Shown piece by piece: positions 16,499-25,060 of a stretch of DNA of 64,000 nt. A program made the translations under genes and the position numbers. Numbering within the stretch: the stretch's first letter is position 1; each line of letters opens with the position of its first letter. The notes beneath the pieces are model-generated. The model had not been told where the DNA came from. It did no database searches and saw only the letters and a list, made by a program, of their open reading frames with translations. This DNA is from Dehalobacter alkaniphilus. Lineage in GTDB: Bacteria > Bacillota > Desulfitobacteriia > Desulfitobacteriales > Syntrophobotulaceae. The stretch is from positions 2,666,001 through 2,730,000 of the forward strand of contig CP148031.1 in assembly GCA_040500365.1 (NCBI GenBank), written 5' to 3'.

Positions 16499-16705
16499 TA
16501 TATTAAGAGGAGCTTCTTATGGCACTATATATCCTATGGCCTGTCTCTTATTGGTTCATTTTTACCCGGATTATTAACCATCAGCATCAGCGCCATGGTC
16601 AGCCCCCTGAAAATATCAATGCATTCCAGCCGGATTGAACTGTTAAGATTATCTGATTTACTTGCAAGCGTCATTTTTTACCTCAAATCTTTTTTCTACT
16701 GCTGA
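16491..16705 (+). pseudogene. Frameshifted membrane-transporter remnant
   Basis: An ATG at 16491 behind GGGAG begins MTNILRGASYGT. A shift of frame near 16530 continues into SYGLSLIGSFLPGLLTISISAMVSPL, which is hydrophobic and transporter-like. The second frame ends at 16705. The two frames together read as the N-terminal part of an integral membrane protein, but I cannot name the family. It fills most of the 347-base gap between the receiver gene and the ABC permease. Confidence 0.3.
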
Positions 16706-16782
16706 AACAAGGCAAAGTTATCCTGCCAAATGTAAATTTCTAGCAATAGTATAGCAAAAATGACGGCGGTTTTCACCTGAAT

Positions 16783-18831
16783 TTAATTATTTTCCAGCTC
16801 CCTGAGATATCCCTTTAATTCTTCCGAAACATCCGTATCCATATTGACATGATTTTCCCATGAACTATTACTGGTACCATTTCGAATGTTGAAGCGCACA
16901 ATGACAACATTGCTGCTATTGTAACCCGGACTTGGATCAATATTTAATAATTCCTCAATCACTTCAGGATCTTTAATTTCTACCTTCTTGGGAATTACTG
17001 CTTCGTCTGAATTTCTTGCATTATTTGCTATCATCCTTTCTTCGTAGTTTTCCAGCTCAACAGATTCGATGTTCTCCAATAGCAGGGCAAATTGGTCGTA
17101 ATATCCCTTTTCTTCAAGCCACTTTTTGAGCGAAGTAAAACTGCTTTGAAGCATGATGTTTGTCGTTTTATCTTCATTGTTAACGACTGATATGTTGATA
17201 TGTTCCTGCTTTTTTGACGCCATTTCTTGATAGGACATTTTACTTATTTCATCTTTCAGAATTTCTGTAAATTCCTTAAGATCCGTGCTGTCTGTGAGAA
17301 TTACAGGCTTTTTGCCGCTGCGACCATCGCTGAGTGTGATGAGTTTTATATCCTCCGGCTTTAGGCTTATTGCCGGGAATATCAAGCTTTTATACTCACC
17401 GGATTCATAAATCGGTTTTAACAAAGCAGCATCCTTCTGATCGGCTTCATTAACTTCGTATTGCCTGATGAGATAGCCCCCATTTTTCAGCGTATAAATA
17501 AGATAACGGGGTTGGCCTTCAGCCTTATTCCTTTCTTTTATCAAATATCTGTGAAGCTCAGTCATTCTTGCAATATTATCCTTGCTTTCAAAGAACAAAG
17601 GATTGTTATTTTCGAGGTAACGTTTTCCGTACCAATATTCCAGGTATTCCGGATTTTTTTCTTTTTCATAATAAACCCACAGTCCCATGTCATACCCCAA
17701 ATAAACCTTGTCTACTTCTTCAGGGTTTGGTACACGGTTAACAAAACCACCAACGTCCAGAGAGATAGCTCCAAAAAGTATCAGAATCACAGCCGAATAG
17801 TACAGATAACCCTTATAGAAATGCAAAACCTTGAAAGATTTATGAATCAAAATTTCGGCAACAAAGTACCCCAGGACCGAACCGAAAAAATAGCCAATAA
17901 TCAGCAAGGGAAAAGACTGTCCGGCAAGACTGCAGAAATAGGATCCTCCAATAAGCATCAAACAGAAGGTTACCCCATATTTGAATACCGGGTATAACGC
18001 GGGAAAGGCAATAATATCTCCGGCCGTTTCGAGTTTTCTGTATTTGTAAGCCAACCATCCCAATCCAAAAAATATGACTGCCGCTATGAGGTATGTAATA
18101 AAGTATCCGACAGTATGCACCGTATACACTGTTCCCTGCGGCATCCCATTCAAGAGCAAAAATATCGGATAAGTATTCTCGAAAGCCAGCGAGTAGGTAT
18201 TGGCGAATCCGTACAATAATTGCCCTAAGCTGTAGGTAATCAACGTATAAATTCCCACCGGCAGTACCTGAAAGATATAAGTAAACACGATTTGGGCGAT
18301 GGAAGATCCGGTGAGCATGCCAACAAATACAGTTACACTGTAAAACAAGACACTGAACAACACGTGTAATCCCAGCCACATTAATATCTTAGGCAGCGTA
18401 TAAAAGCTTCCGAGTACCGTAACGTATTTTAACAGTATGAGAATGAAACAATTCAGCACTGCAGGCAGCAGTAAAAGAACGAGGCCTGAAAAACAATGGC
18501 TGGCATATTGAGAACTCCTGTTATATGGCAAACTGTGCATCATCACGGATGACTTGTCTGCCTGCAAGTATCTGAATATGAACACTGCCAATAAAACCGG
18601 CACCGTACAGATTAGAATATTCTGAAGCCCGCTCTCTGAAAGGCCTAACGCCCTATCTACAGTATCTTGGAGCCATTGTGCATCAAAAATTTCTAATTTC
18701 AGGGTATCCATCAGGTTCCTGAAAGGCATATCAATAAAAAGAGCCAGTGCATACAGGGCGCTTAGCCACCAGTAACGTTTAAAATCACTTAAGATCAACG
18801 CTTTTTTAAATAAGGATATTTTGAATGTCAT
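16783..18831 (-). CDS. ABC transporter permease, YtrC/D-like with large extracytoplasmic domain
   Basis: A 682-residue protein with start ATG 18831 (GGGAGG eight bases upstream) overlapping the ATPase gene by 26 bases. Residues about 1-340 hold multiple membrane helices of the ABC-2 type. The second half has a large soluble segment (DUF6449-like; GNRVPNPEEVDKVYLGYD region) that probably lies outside the cell. With the ATPase and GntR regulator it forms a YtrA-type cassette, known in Bacillus to be induced by cell-envelope antibiotics. The substrate cannot be read from the sequence. Confidence 0.8.
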   Translation of the reverse strand: MTFKISLFKKALILSDFKRYWWLSALYALALFIDMPFRNLMDTLKLEIFDAQWLQDTVDRALGLSESGLQNILICTVPVLLAVFIFRYLQADKSSVMMHSLPYNRSSQYASHCFSGLVLLLLPAVLNCFILILLKYVTVLGSFYTLPKILMWLGLHVLFSVLFYSVTVFVGMLTGSSIAQIVFTYIFQVLPVGIYTLITYSLGQLLYGFANTYSLAFENTYPIFLLLNGMPQGTVYTVHTVGYFITYLIAAVIFFGLGWLAYKYRKLETAGDIIAFPALYPVFKYGVTFCLMLIGGSYFCSLAGQSFPLLIIGYFFGSVLGYFVAEILIHKSFKVLHFYKGYLYYSAVILILFGAISLDVGGFVNRVPNPEEVDKVYLGYDMGLWVYYEKEKNPEYLEYWYGKRYLENNNPLFFESKDNIARMTELHRYLIKERNKAEGQPRYLIYTLKNGGYLIRQYEVNEADQKDAALLKPIYESGEYKSLIFPAISLKPEDIKLITLSDGRSGKKPVILTDSTDLKEFTEILKDEISKMSYQEMASKKQEHINISVVNNEDKTTNIMLQSSFTSLKKWLEEKGYYDQFALLLENIESVELENYEERMIANNARNSDEAVIPKKVEIKDPEVIEELLNIDPSPGYNSSNVVIVRFNIRNGTSNSSWENHVNMDTDVSEELKGYLRELENN

Positions 18832-19705
18832 AGCCCATTCCTCCCAATTCATAAATAAAAATTTCTTCCAGCGTCAGGGGAAGTACATCCAAAATAACCG
18901 GATTGGCTGATTTTACTTTTTGCATTAATTCGTCCTTATCTCCTCTGGCGATGAGCAGCAGTATGCTTCCTGTCTGGGTCTTGTGCAAAATATGTGTATC
19001 TACGAGGAATCCCTCCGGAATGCTATCAGAGAATGCGATCTGAAATTTGTGGATATCCGATTTCATGTCATCCAGTTCTCTCTCCACAACGATTTTTCCA
19101 TTGTGAAGAATCCCGACGTGATCACAAACATCTTCCAGCTCTCTCAGATTGTGGGATGACACCAATACGGTTACCTCTCTTTCGGCGACATCCTGAAGTA
19201 CAAGACTCCATACCTTTTTTCGCATGACAGGGTCAAGACCGTCGACGGGTTCATCAAGGACCATCACGCTGGGCATTGCGCAAATCCCCAGCCAGAAGGC
19301 CACCTGTTTCTGCATCCCTTTCGAGAGTTTGACAACCCTTCTCTTGCTGTCGATAGGAAATACCTGCTTTAATTGCTCGTACCTGTTCCAATTCCATTGG
19401 GGATATATTTTTGCGTAAAACTTTGCTGTTTCATCGATGCTGTATTGAGAAAAGAAATACAAATCGTCAGGTATGTAGACCATTCGGGCCTTAACCTCAG
19501 GATTTTCATAGACCGGCTGATGGTCAATCGCCACTGTGCCTTGATCCTGGCGGTATAATCCGGTTAAATGCTTAATCAGCGTAGTTTTTCCGGCACCATT
19601 CGGCCCAAGCAGGCCATATACCGATGCTTTCCTGACATTAATATTTAATTCATTCAAAACTTTATTTTTGCCAAAATTCTTCGTCAGATTTTTAACCTCA
19701 ATCAA
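18806..19705 (-). CDS. ABC transporter ATP-binding protein
   Basis: A 299-residue ATPase. Walker A GPNGAGKTT, signature LSKGMQKQ (a slightly unusual LSKGM instead of LSGGQ), Walker B VMVLDEPVDGLDP and switch SSHNLRELE are all present. Start is TTG at 19705 behind GGAGGG, overlapping the GntR gene stop by eight bases. The C-terminal 80 residues form an accessory domain. It powers the downstream permease. Confidence 0.9.
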   Translation of the reverse strand: MIEVKNLTKNFGKNKVLNELNINVRKASVYGLLGPNGAGKTTLIKHLTGLYRQDQGTVAIDHQPVYENPEVKARMVYIPDDLYFFSQYSIDETAKFYAKIYPQWNWNRYEQLKQVFPIDSKRRVVKLSKGMQKQVAFWLGICAMPSVMVLDEPVDGLDPVMRKKVWSLVLQDVAEREVTVLVSSHNLRELEDVCDHVGILHNGKIVVERELDDMKSDIHKFQIAFSDSIPEGFLVDTHILHKTQTGSILLLIARGDKDELMQKVKSANPVILDVLPLTLEEIFIYELGGMGYDIQNILI

Positions 19706-20084
19706 TTTTCTTGCCCTCCTTCTTTGAATATATTTCTTCGATCCTGGAAATAAGCTGTTCTTTAGGTATATTCATATAGGCAAGCTCTGAGATAAGTTTG
19801 TCTATCTCCAGCATCAAGTCACCCCTTCTTGCTTGATTGACTTTGTCAGCAAAGGGTGTAACAAAGCTTCCTTTGGCACGGATGGCGTATATATATCCTT
19901 CCAGCTCCAGATCTTTGTAAGCTTTCTGAATGGTATTGGGGTTTATGGTGAGAGACTGGGCCATTTCACGAACAGACGGGACCCTTTCATTGGGTTTTAA
20001 GACGCCGCTGATGATAAGTGCTTTTAATTTCTCCTTAATCTGTTCATATAAAGGCCTATGATCCAAATAATCCAATTGAAACAT
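19698..20084 (-). CDS. GntR-family repressor, YtrA type
   Basis: A 128-residue regulator with start ATG 20084 (GGAGG five bases upstream). The winged helix has YEQIKEKLKALIISG, ERVPSVREMAQ and NPNTIQKAYKDLELEGYI, typical for the N-terminal GntR domain, followed by only about 50 residues as in the YtrA subfamily. It likely represses its own operon with the ABC genes. An inverted repeat lies between its promoter and start. Confidence 0.9.
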   Translation of the reverse strand: MFQLDYLDHRPLYEQIKEKLKALIISGVLKPNERVPSVREMAQSLTINPNTIQKAYKDLELEGYIYAIRAKGSFVTPFADKVNQARRGDLMLEIDKLISELAYMNIPKEQLISRIEEIYSKKEGKKID

Positions 20085-20095
20085 CGTTACCTCCA

Positions 20096-20163
20096 ACTGT
20101 ATTATTTTATATAGTACAGTTAATACAGTGATTATATTAACTTATCCTCCATTTTTTGTCAAT
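20096..20163 (-). promoter_or_regulatory. Promoter and candidate operator of the GntR-ABC operon
   Basis: On the minus strand TTGACA (20158-20163) precedes TAATAT with 17-base spacing, or an overlapping TATAAT with 20. Downstream, ACTGTATTA and TAATACAGT (20096-20104, 20121-20129) form a perfect nine-base inverted repeat, with an extra TACAGTTAA half-site in between. This is a good candidate for GntR autoregulation. Confidence 0.6.
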
Positions 20164-20197
20164 AGAGAAAAAAAGAAGAAATCCAAGCATAACAAAA

Positions 20198-20231
20198 GCA
20201 GAAGCCCGGCCAAGTGAACCGGGTTTCTGCT
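20198..20231. terminator. Hairpin AGCAGAAGCCCGG / CCGGGTTTCTGCT
   Basis: A 13-base stem (one G-U) with a short loop lies between the permease at 20342 and the GntR promoter. Its stem sequence is nearly the same as the hairpin at 53488-53524. Confidence 0.7.
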
Positions 20232-20341
20232 TATAACCAAAAATATTTTTAACCTATCATATACTATGCCTTGTCCGGGATTTTTGTTACATATAAAAAA
20301 TAGAGACTGACCGGTTCCAAGTATCAAACGGAACTCTGATT

Positions 20342-21181
20342 TTACCTGTTTTTCTCCGAGCATGCGAAGAAAAATGTGCCGATGATCAGGCAAACCACCG
20401 TCAACACTGCAATAGCGATAAAGTTCACCACCGGATTAAACAAGACAACGCTGCCGTATTCCGGCGTCCCTGCGTAAACCACCGCCCGTACCAGGTCAAG
20501 GCAGTAGGTCATCGGCATGGCATGGCTTAAGGCATAGAGGACACCACTGGAGTGGTTGATCGGGATAATCGCGCCGGAAAGGAACATCTGCGGCATGGTG
20601 ATAAGCATCACGGCAATATTCGCCGTCCTACTGCTTTTGACAAGCCCGATAATGATCATGGCCAGCGCGCCCCCCGAAAGGCACATCAGCGGCGACAGCG
20701 CCAGAATCAGCAGCAGCTGCCCGGGACTTAGGGTAATTCCCATGATCAGCCCGACAATCAAGGTGCCGGCCATACTGACGATTGCTCCAAAGGAAGAGCC
20801 GAAAATCTTACCGATCACGATCGCATACCGGGAAACGGGAGAGACCAGCATTTCTTGAGTAAAGTCCGTGGTATGGTCCTCGACCAGCGACGTCATCCCC
20901 ATAGTCGTGACCATAAAGAGCATATTGACCAGCATCCCGACCAGCATAAACTGATTGTAATCAAAACTAAGTCCGCCCGCCATGTTCTGGGCGAGGCTGC
21001 CGCCCAGCATCCCCATCATTATCAGCGGCATCATCAGGCTCATGATGAGGGAGCCGGGAGACCGGAGCGCGATGGTAATGTCGCGTGCGGCAATCGTAAG
21101 CACAGCGTTGATTTCACGTCCGAATCGTGATTTCTCTTTTTCTTTTGACCAGGCAGTTTCATTCATGGCAATCTCACTCAT
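20342..21181 (-). CDS. ABC-2 type permease (DrrB-like)
   Basis: A 279-residue protein with six hydrophobic segments and the ABC-2 pattern: ALRSPGSLIMSLMMPLIMMGM in helix 1 (partly quoted), EMLVSPVSRYAIVIGKI, and the late MFLSGAIIPI segment characteristic of DrrB/NodJ permeases. Start ATG overlaps the ATPase stop as ATGA and has GGAGG upstream. It forms an efflux pump with the preceding ATPase, likely for a drug or antimicrobial. Confidence 0.85.
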   Translation of the reverse strand: MSEIAMNETAWSKEKEKSRFGREINAVLTIAARDITIALRSPGSLIMSLMMPLIMMGMLGGSLAQNMAGGLSFDYNQFMLVGMLVNMLFMVTTMGMTSLVEDHTTDFTQEMLVSPVSRYAIVIGKIFGSSFGAIVSMAGTLIVGLIMGITLSPGQLLLILALSPLMCLSGGALAMIIIGLVKSSRTANIAVMLITMPQMFLSGAIIPINHSSGVLYALSHAMPMTYCLDLVRAVVYAGTPEYGSVVLFNPVVNFIAIAVLTVVCLIIGTFFFACSEKNR

Positions 21182-22122
21182 GCTGCTGCACCTCCCGTCC
21201 TGTTCAGATATTCCACATAAGCGTCTTCCAGCGTCGGCTCATTGATTTTCAGCAGCGTCAGCTTGGTATTCAGCCGGGCGATAATTTCCTGCGCCGTTTT
21301 GTCCTGATAAGGGACGATGATATGCGCGTCCTTTTTATGGAACAAACCCAGTTCCGAAAGTTCTCCAGTCAGGCCCTCCCGATCGTCGGCGTCCAGGATC
21401 AGTTCCTGGCGGACCAGGCTTTTTTTCATTTCTTCCGGCGAACAGCAGCTAGCAACCCGTCCCTGATTAACAATGCATACTTTGTCCACGTTCTCGGCCT
21501 CGTCGATGTAGTGCGTGGTCAAGAACACTGTGGTGCCGTGTTCCTTGCGGACAGTGTTGATGTATTCCCACAAGCTTCTGCGGCTTACGGCGTCCAGTCC
21601 CTGCGTCGGTTCGTCCAGAAACAGCACCGACGGCGTGTGCATCAGGCTGCGGATAATTTCCAGCTTGCGCTGCATACCGCCCGACATCTTTTTGACCGGC
21701 TTAAACAAAGCATCCTGAATACCGACGATCTCAGCCAGTTCCATGACGCGGTCTTTATATGCGGAGGGCATGAGGCGAAAAGTCGGCCGGTAGCTGAACA
21801 TCCCATACAGACAGGCGTGAAAACGGATATTTTCTTCCGCCGAGAGCTGCAAGTCAAGGCTGGGCTGCTGAAAAATGATTCCGACCTTCTCGCGCACCTG
21901 CTTCGCCTCCTTCTCCACGTCATAGCCCGCGATCGTGACGATGCCGGAAGTCTTGGAAAGCGTGGTGGTCAGAATGGAGATGGTGGTTGTCTTCCCGGCG
22001 CCGTTCGGGCCAAGAAAGGCGAAAAATTCCCCCTCGTTCACCGCGAAGCTCACGCCCTTCACTGCTGGCGTTTTCGCTTTATCATACTGCTTGACCAGTT
22101 CTTCTACATAAATCATAGCCAT
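21178..22122 (-). CDS. ABC ATPase (DrrA-like drug exporter)
   Basis: A 314-residue ATPase with Walker A GPNGAGKTT, signature KMSGGMQRKLE, Walker B VLFLDEPTQGLD and switch TTHYIDEAE. The C-terminal region with EPTLEDAYVEYLNRTGG is typical of DrrA/CcmA exporters. Start ATG 22122 has AGGAGG eight bases upstream. It is coupled to the permease at 20342 and neighbours the two-component pair at 22494-24241, which may control it. Confidence 0.9.
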   Translation of the reverse strand: MAMIYVEELVKQYDKAKTPAVKGVSFAVNEGEFFAFLGPNGAGKTTTISILTTTLSKTSGIVTIAGYDVEKEAKQVREKVGIIFQQPSLDLQLSAEENIRFHACLYGMFSYRPTFRLMPSAYKDRVMELAEIVGIQDALFKPVKKMSGGMQRKLEIIRSLMHTPSVLFLDEPTQGLDAVSRRSLWEYINTVRKEHGTTVFLTTHYIDEAENVDKVCIVNQGRVASCCSPEEMKKSLVRQELILDADDREGLTGELSELGLFHKKDAHIIVPYQDKTAQEIIARLNTKLTLLKINEPTLEDAYVEYLNRTGGAAA

Positions 22123-22493
22123 CAAAATAACCTCCTGTTTTTTTACTACGGTGACAGTTTACCGCTGTAAAGTAAACGGAGGTTAAATGGAATTTAAACG
22201 AAATGTAAACTGAGTGTTCAAACATCAAACATATATAATATTGTTTAAGCTTTGGGCAGGTCTGTGTGTCACAATACTGCTTTTCGGCTGATTGCGTCCT
22301 CCTGACGAGCAGCTCCTTGCCATCCATGGCATCGCTGCACTAGGCCCTCCATGGCCGTCGAAACAGCCGCGCTTCGCAATCCGTACTCCGCTTGACGCTG
22401 GCTATCCATTACGAAGACTGGTCTGGGGTTAGTGTAATCTTTAATGTTAGCGTTACTTTGGAATGGTTCTACTAGATAGAAGTTCACCGAGAA
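22123..22493. other. Intergenic stretch with no supported gene
   Basis: The ABC operon leader occupies the right-hand part of the minus-strand read-out near 22123-22200. A GC-rich block (about 22270-22440) shows an open frame without a ribosome site. I see no recognisable gene or hairpin of note. Confidence 0.4.
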
Positions 22494-23567
22494 TCAGTGG
22501 GAAAAATGACGCGGCAGCGTGATCGTAAATGTTGTGCCTTTCCCGATCGCGCTTTCCGGCGTAATATGCCCGCCATGCAGTTCCACGATCTTCTTAGCGA
22601 GCGAAAGTCCGAGGCCGTTGCCGCCAAGCGCGCGCTCACGGGCCTTGTCCACTTTATAAAACCGCTCAAATATATGGATCTGGTCTTCCGGCGCGATCCC
22701 GATACCGGTATCGGCAATCCGGAAGCACACATCCGTCTGATCCGCTTTTAAAACAACCCGGATCACACCGCCCTCCGGCGTAAACTTTACGGCATTGTGC
22801 AGCAGATTCACCCAGACCTGGGACAAGAGTCCTTCGTCTCCTTGGATCGTCAGTTTTTCCAGGTCCGCCTCCAGCGCGATATTCTTGGCGCGCCACTGTG
22901 GTTCCAGCATCAGGGCGATATCCGCCAGCTGCTTGTCGAGCCGGTATTCATTCAACGATAATGGCTCGCCGCCGGTTTCCAGCACCGACAGTTTCAGGAG
23001 GTTTTCGCTTAAGGCGGACAGCCGTTTGCTTTCAGCTTCAATGATGCCCAGATAGTGATTCCGCTGGGCGGCTGTCAGCGTGTCGTTTTTTAATAAGGCA
23101 GCAAATCCACTGATGGAAGTCAGCGGTGATTGGATCTCATGGGAGATATTGGAGATGAAATCCTGCCGCAGCTGCTCCATCGAGCCAAGCTCTTTCGCAA
23201 TTTTATTGATCCCCTCCGCAATATCATCGTAAAAAAATTCATCCTGCGTATCAATAAAAACATCAAAATCGCCTTGGGCAATCCGGGTCATGGCGTTCAG
23301 CAATTGGTTATGCGTGGCGCGATGCTTCTCGAGGCCATGGGTACGTCTGATCGCGATCCATCTGAAAATAGAGGCCGAACCGATGAATAAAATCATCCCC
23401 GTGAGGCTGGCAATAAGCGACGCCCAGAAGTGCGGCGGCGTGCCGGTCCAACGGTAAATCAGGGACACAAGGCCATACCCTGCAGCAAAAAAGCAGCCAA
23501 AAGCAAGGATGAATGAGATTAAGGCAATCGCTGCCGGCGGGCGTTTCGGCCGTTTCGGCTGCTTCAT
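22494..23567 (-). CDS. Membrane sensor histidine kinase
   Basis: A 357-residue kinase with two membrane helices near residues 12-36 and 45-65 and almost no extracytoplasmic loop (intramembrane-sensing style). A HAMP-like segment follows, then HisKA with SNISHEIQSPLTSISGF and HATPase (WVNLLHNAVKFTPEGG, DTGIGIAPED, GGNGLGLSL). Start overlaps the regulator stop as ATGA. Short-loop kinases next to ABC exporters often sense envelope stress or antimicrobial peptides, consistent with the ABC genes downstream. Confidence 0.9.
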   Translation of the reverse strand: MKQPKRPKRPPAAIALISFILAFGCFFAAGYGLVSLIYRWTGTPPHFWASLIASLTGMILFIGSASIFRWIAIRRTHGLEKHRATHNQLLNAMTRIAQGDFDVFIDTQDEFFYDDIAEGINKIAKELGSMEQLRQDFISNISHEIQSPLTSISGFAALLKNDTLTAAQRNHYLGIIEAESKRLSALSENLLKLSVLETGGEPLSLNEYRLDKQLADIALMLEPQWRAKNIALEADLEKLTIQGDEGLLSQVWVNLLHNAVKFTPEGGVIRVVLKADQTDVCFRIADTGIGIAPEDQIHIFERFYKVDKARERALGGNGLGLSLAKKIVELHGGHITPESAIGKGTTFTITLPRHFSH

Positions 23568-24241
23568 CCAATCACCTCCAGCCGGTAGCCAAGTCCGCGC
23601 ACGGTCGTGATCTTAAAGCCGGACGGTATCTCCGGGAAACGGTCGCGCAGGCGGTTCACATGGACGTCCAGGGTCCGTTCGTTCCCCTCAAAATCAACCC
23701 CCCAGATATCCTCAATCAACTGATTGCGGGAAAATGTTTTGCCGGGAAAGCTTGCCAGCTTGAAAAGCAGTTCAAATTCTTTCATGGGAATATCCTCGTG
23801 CCCGCCGTTTAATGTGATGCTGTAGCTGTTCTTGTCGATCAGGACATTGCCAATCTGAATCACTTGGGAAGCGTCAATTTTATAACGCCGCAGCAGCGCC
23901 TGAACCCGGACGATCAGCTCATCGCCCTCAAAAGGCTTGGTCAGATAATCATCAGCGCCAAGTCCGAAGCCTTTCACCTTACTCGCCAGTTCCCCTTTCG
24001 CCGTCAGCATCAAGACCGGCATGTTTTCGTAATAGCGCCGCAAATGACGGCAAAGCTCAAAGCCGTCCATGTTCGGCATCATGATGTCGATGATCGCCAG
24101 ATCGGGTTTATCTTTCAGCATCTTTTGCAGCGCGTCACGCCCGTCTGCCGCTGCACAGGCTTCAAAACCGTTATTCTGAAGCAGGGCCAGTACAAGCTCA
24201 CGAATATTCGGATCGTCGTCCACAATCATTATTTTACTCAT
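23564..24241 (-). CDS. OmpR-family response regulator
   Basis: A 225-residue regulator with receiver motifs (MIVDDDPNIR, LAIIDIMMPNMDGFE, LMLTAKGE, TKPFEGDEL) and a winged-helix domain (PMKEFELLFKLAS, NERTLDVHVNRLRDRF, VRGLGYRLE). Start ATG 24241 follows GGTGATAAAT. It is translationally coupled to its kinase and likely regulates the ABC exporter at 20342-22122. Confidence 0.9.
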   Translation of the reverse strand: MSKIMIVDDDPNIRELVLALLQNNGFEACAAADGRDALQKMLKDKPDLAIIDIMMPNMDGFELCRHLRRYYENMPVLMLTAKGELASKVKGFGLGADDYLTKPFEGDELIVRVQALLRRYKIDASQVIQIGNVLIDKNSYSITLNGGHEDIPMKEFELLFKLASFPGKTFSRNQLIEDIWGVDFEGNERTLDVHVNRLRDRFPEIPSGFKITTVRGLGYRLEVIG

Positions 24242-24352
24242 ATTTATCACCAATTCCGCTCATTTTTCCCCTTGATACATTGCCCATTGGATCAAATCAT
24301 TCTCATTTTGTCATCGTAACACGTCAATGTAAACGGAGATTAAACGAGCGAA

Positions 24353-24394
24353 GTTTCATTCTTTAGAAACCGCTAAAGGGAGTTTTGTGACAAA
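24353..24394. repeat. Conserved hairpin element, copy 2
   Basis: Matches 16458-16498. CTTTAG and CTAAAG form a six-base stem with the loop AAACCG, followed by GGGAGTTTTGTGACAAA. Located 110 bases upstream of the response regulator at 24241 on the other strand. Confidence 0.6.
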
Positions 24395-24554
24395 AGAATT
24401 GATCTTCCCATATTATACCATAATACTCCTATTACTTTCACATTTGATTATTTTTGGCAGTAATGAGTTTGTAACAAAATGGCGCCCAAATGGCCGCCAT
24501 TTTGTTTATTTATCCTGCTTTTTCTTTATTGCAGCAGATCTTCAAATGCACTGA
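24387..24554 (+). CDS. Possible small membrane protein
   Basis: A 55-residue frame from GTG (behind GGGAG) with one long hydrophobic segment (IFPYYTIILLLLSHLIIFG) and a basic middle. It overlaps, antisense, the CWB2-protein remnant, so it may be a chance frame running into a decayed gene. It shares its ribosome-site context with the transporter remnant at 16491. Weak evidence. Confidence 0.25.
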   Translation: MTKELIFPYYTIILLLLSHLIIFGSNEFVTKWRPNGRHFVYLSCFFFIAADLQMH

Positions 24555-24702
24555 TGAATCCACCCAGGATCGCATCTGCGAATTCGTCGTCCATGGTAAT
24601 TGTCCAGCTATTATTATTCTTCACAAGATTCACTTCAATTGTAACTGTTGTTGTCTGGTCCTCATTGGCAATGGCGTCAAATAAGAGCTGCTGTATCACC
24701 GT
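24526..24702 (-). pseudogene. Truncated 3' end of a CWB2-protein paralogue
   Basis: The minus strand encodes about 58 residues (VIQQLLFDAIANEDQTTTV..., then NNNSWTITMDDEFADAILGG) nearly identical to the last residues of the cell-wall-binding protein at 61626-63134 (VIMQLLFDAIANEDQ, NNNSWTISMNDQLADAIMGG). Homology starts abruptly near 24702, where a stop precedes it, so only the tail survives. It indicates a former second copy or a gene-conversion/recombination scar. Confidence 0.8.
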
Positions 24703-24769
24703 TTATGGTTGAAGATAAAGTATTTCCGTACCCTTTCAATAACCGAATAAATTGTATGCGCATACTCGA

Positions 24770-24815
24770 AATAAGAAGGAATCCAGCTGTCTAGGCAGCC
24801 GGATTCCTTCTTATT
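24770..24815. terminator. Long hairpin, bidirectional terminator
   Basis: AATAAGAAGGAATCC (24770-24784) pairs perfectly with GGATTCCTTCTTATT (24801-24815), with an inner AGCTG/CAGC stem and loop. Fifteen base pairs plus inner stem. Confidence 0.75.
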
Positions 24816-25060
24816 ATCGATACGACTACCAATGACCTCTATGACCCAATATTATTATATGACTTGTCTACCATAAGTGTTCAAATTTTACAAGTTCCTT
24901 AAAAAACATTTCCATTAAATTCTTTAATTCATTAATAACATCAATAATCTCAAGTTAAATCCTCATTTTACTCTTTGCCTTTAAGGTTATAAACCTTTTG
25001 TCACGATTGTCAGGCTTATCCCATATGATGCCAATAAAGTACAGGAAAGATGGTATCAAT

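Noticed and set aside
21127..22170. Long plus-strand open frame of 347 residues
   Set aside because: Antisense to the DrrA-like ATPase with intact motifs; composition looks like a mirror frame and there is no ribosome site.
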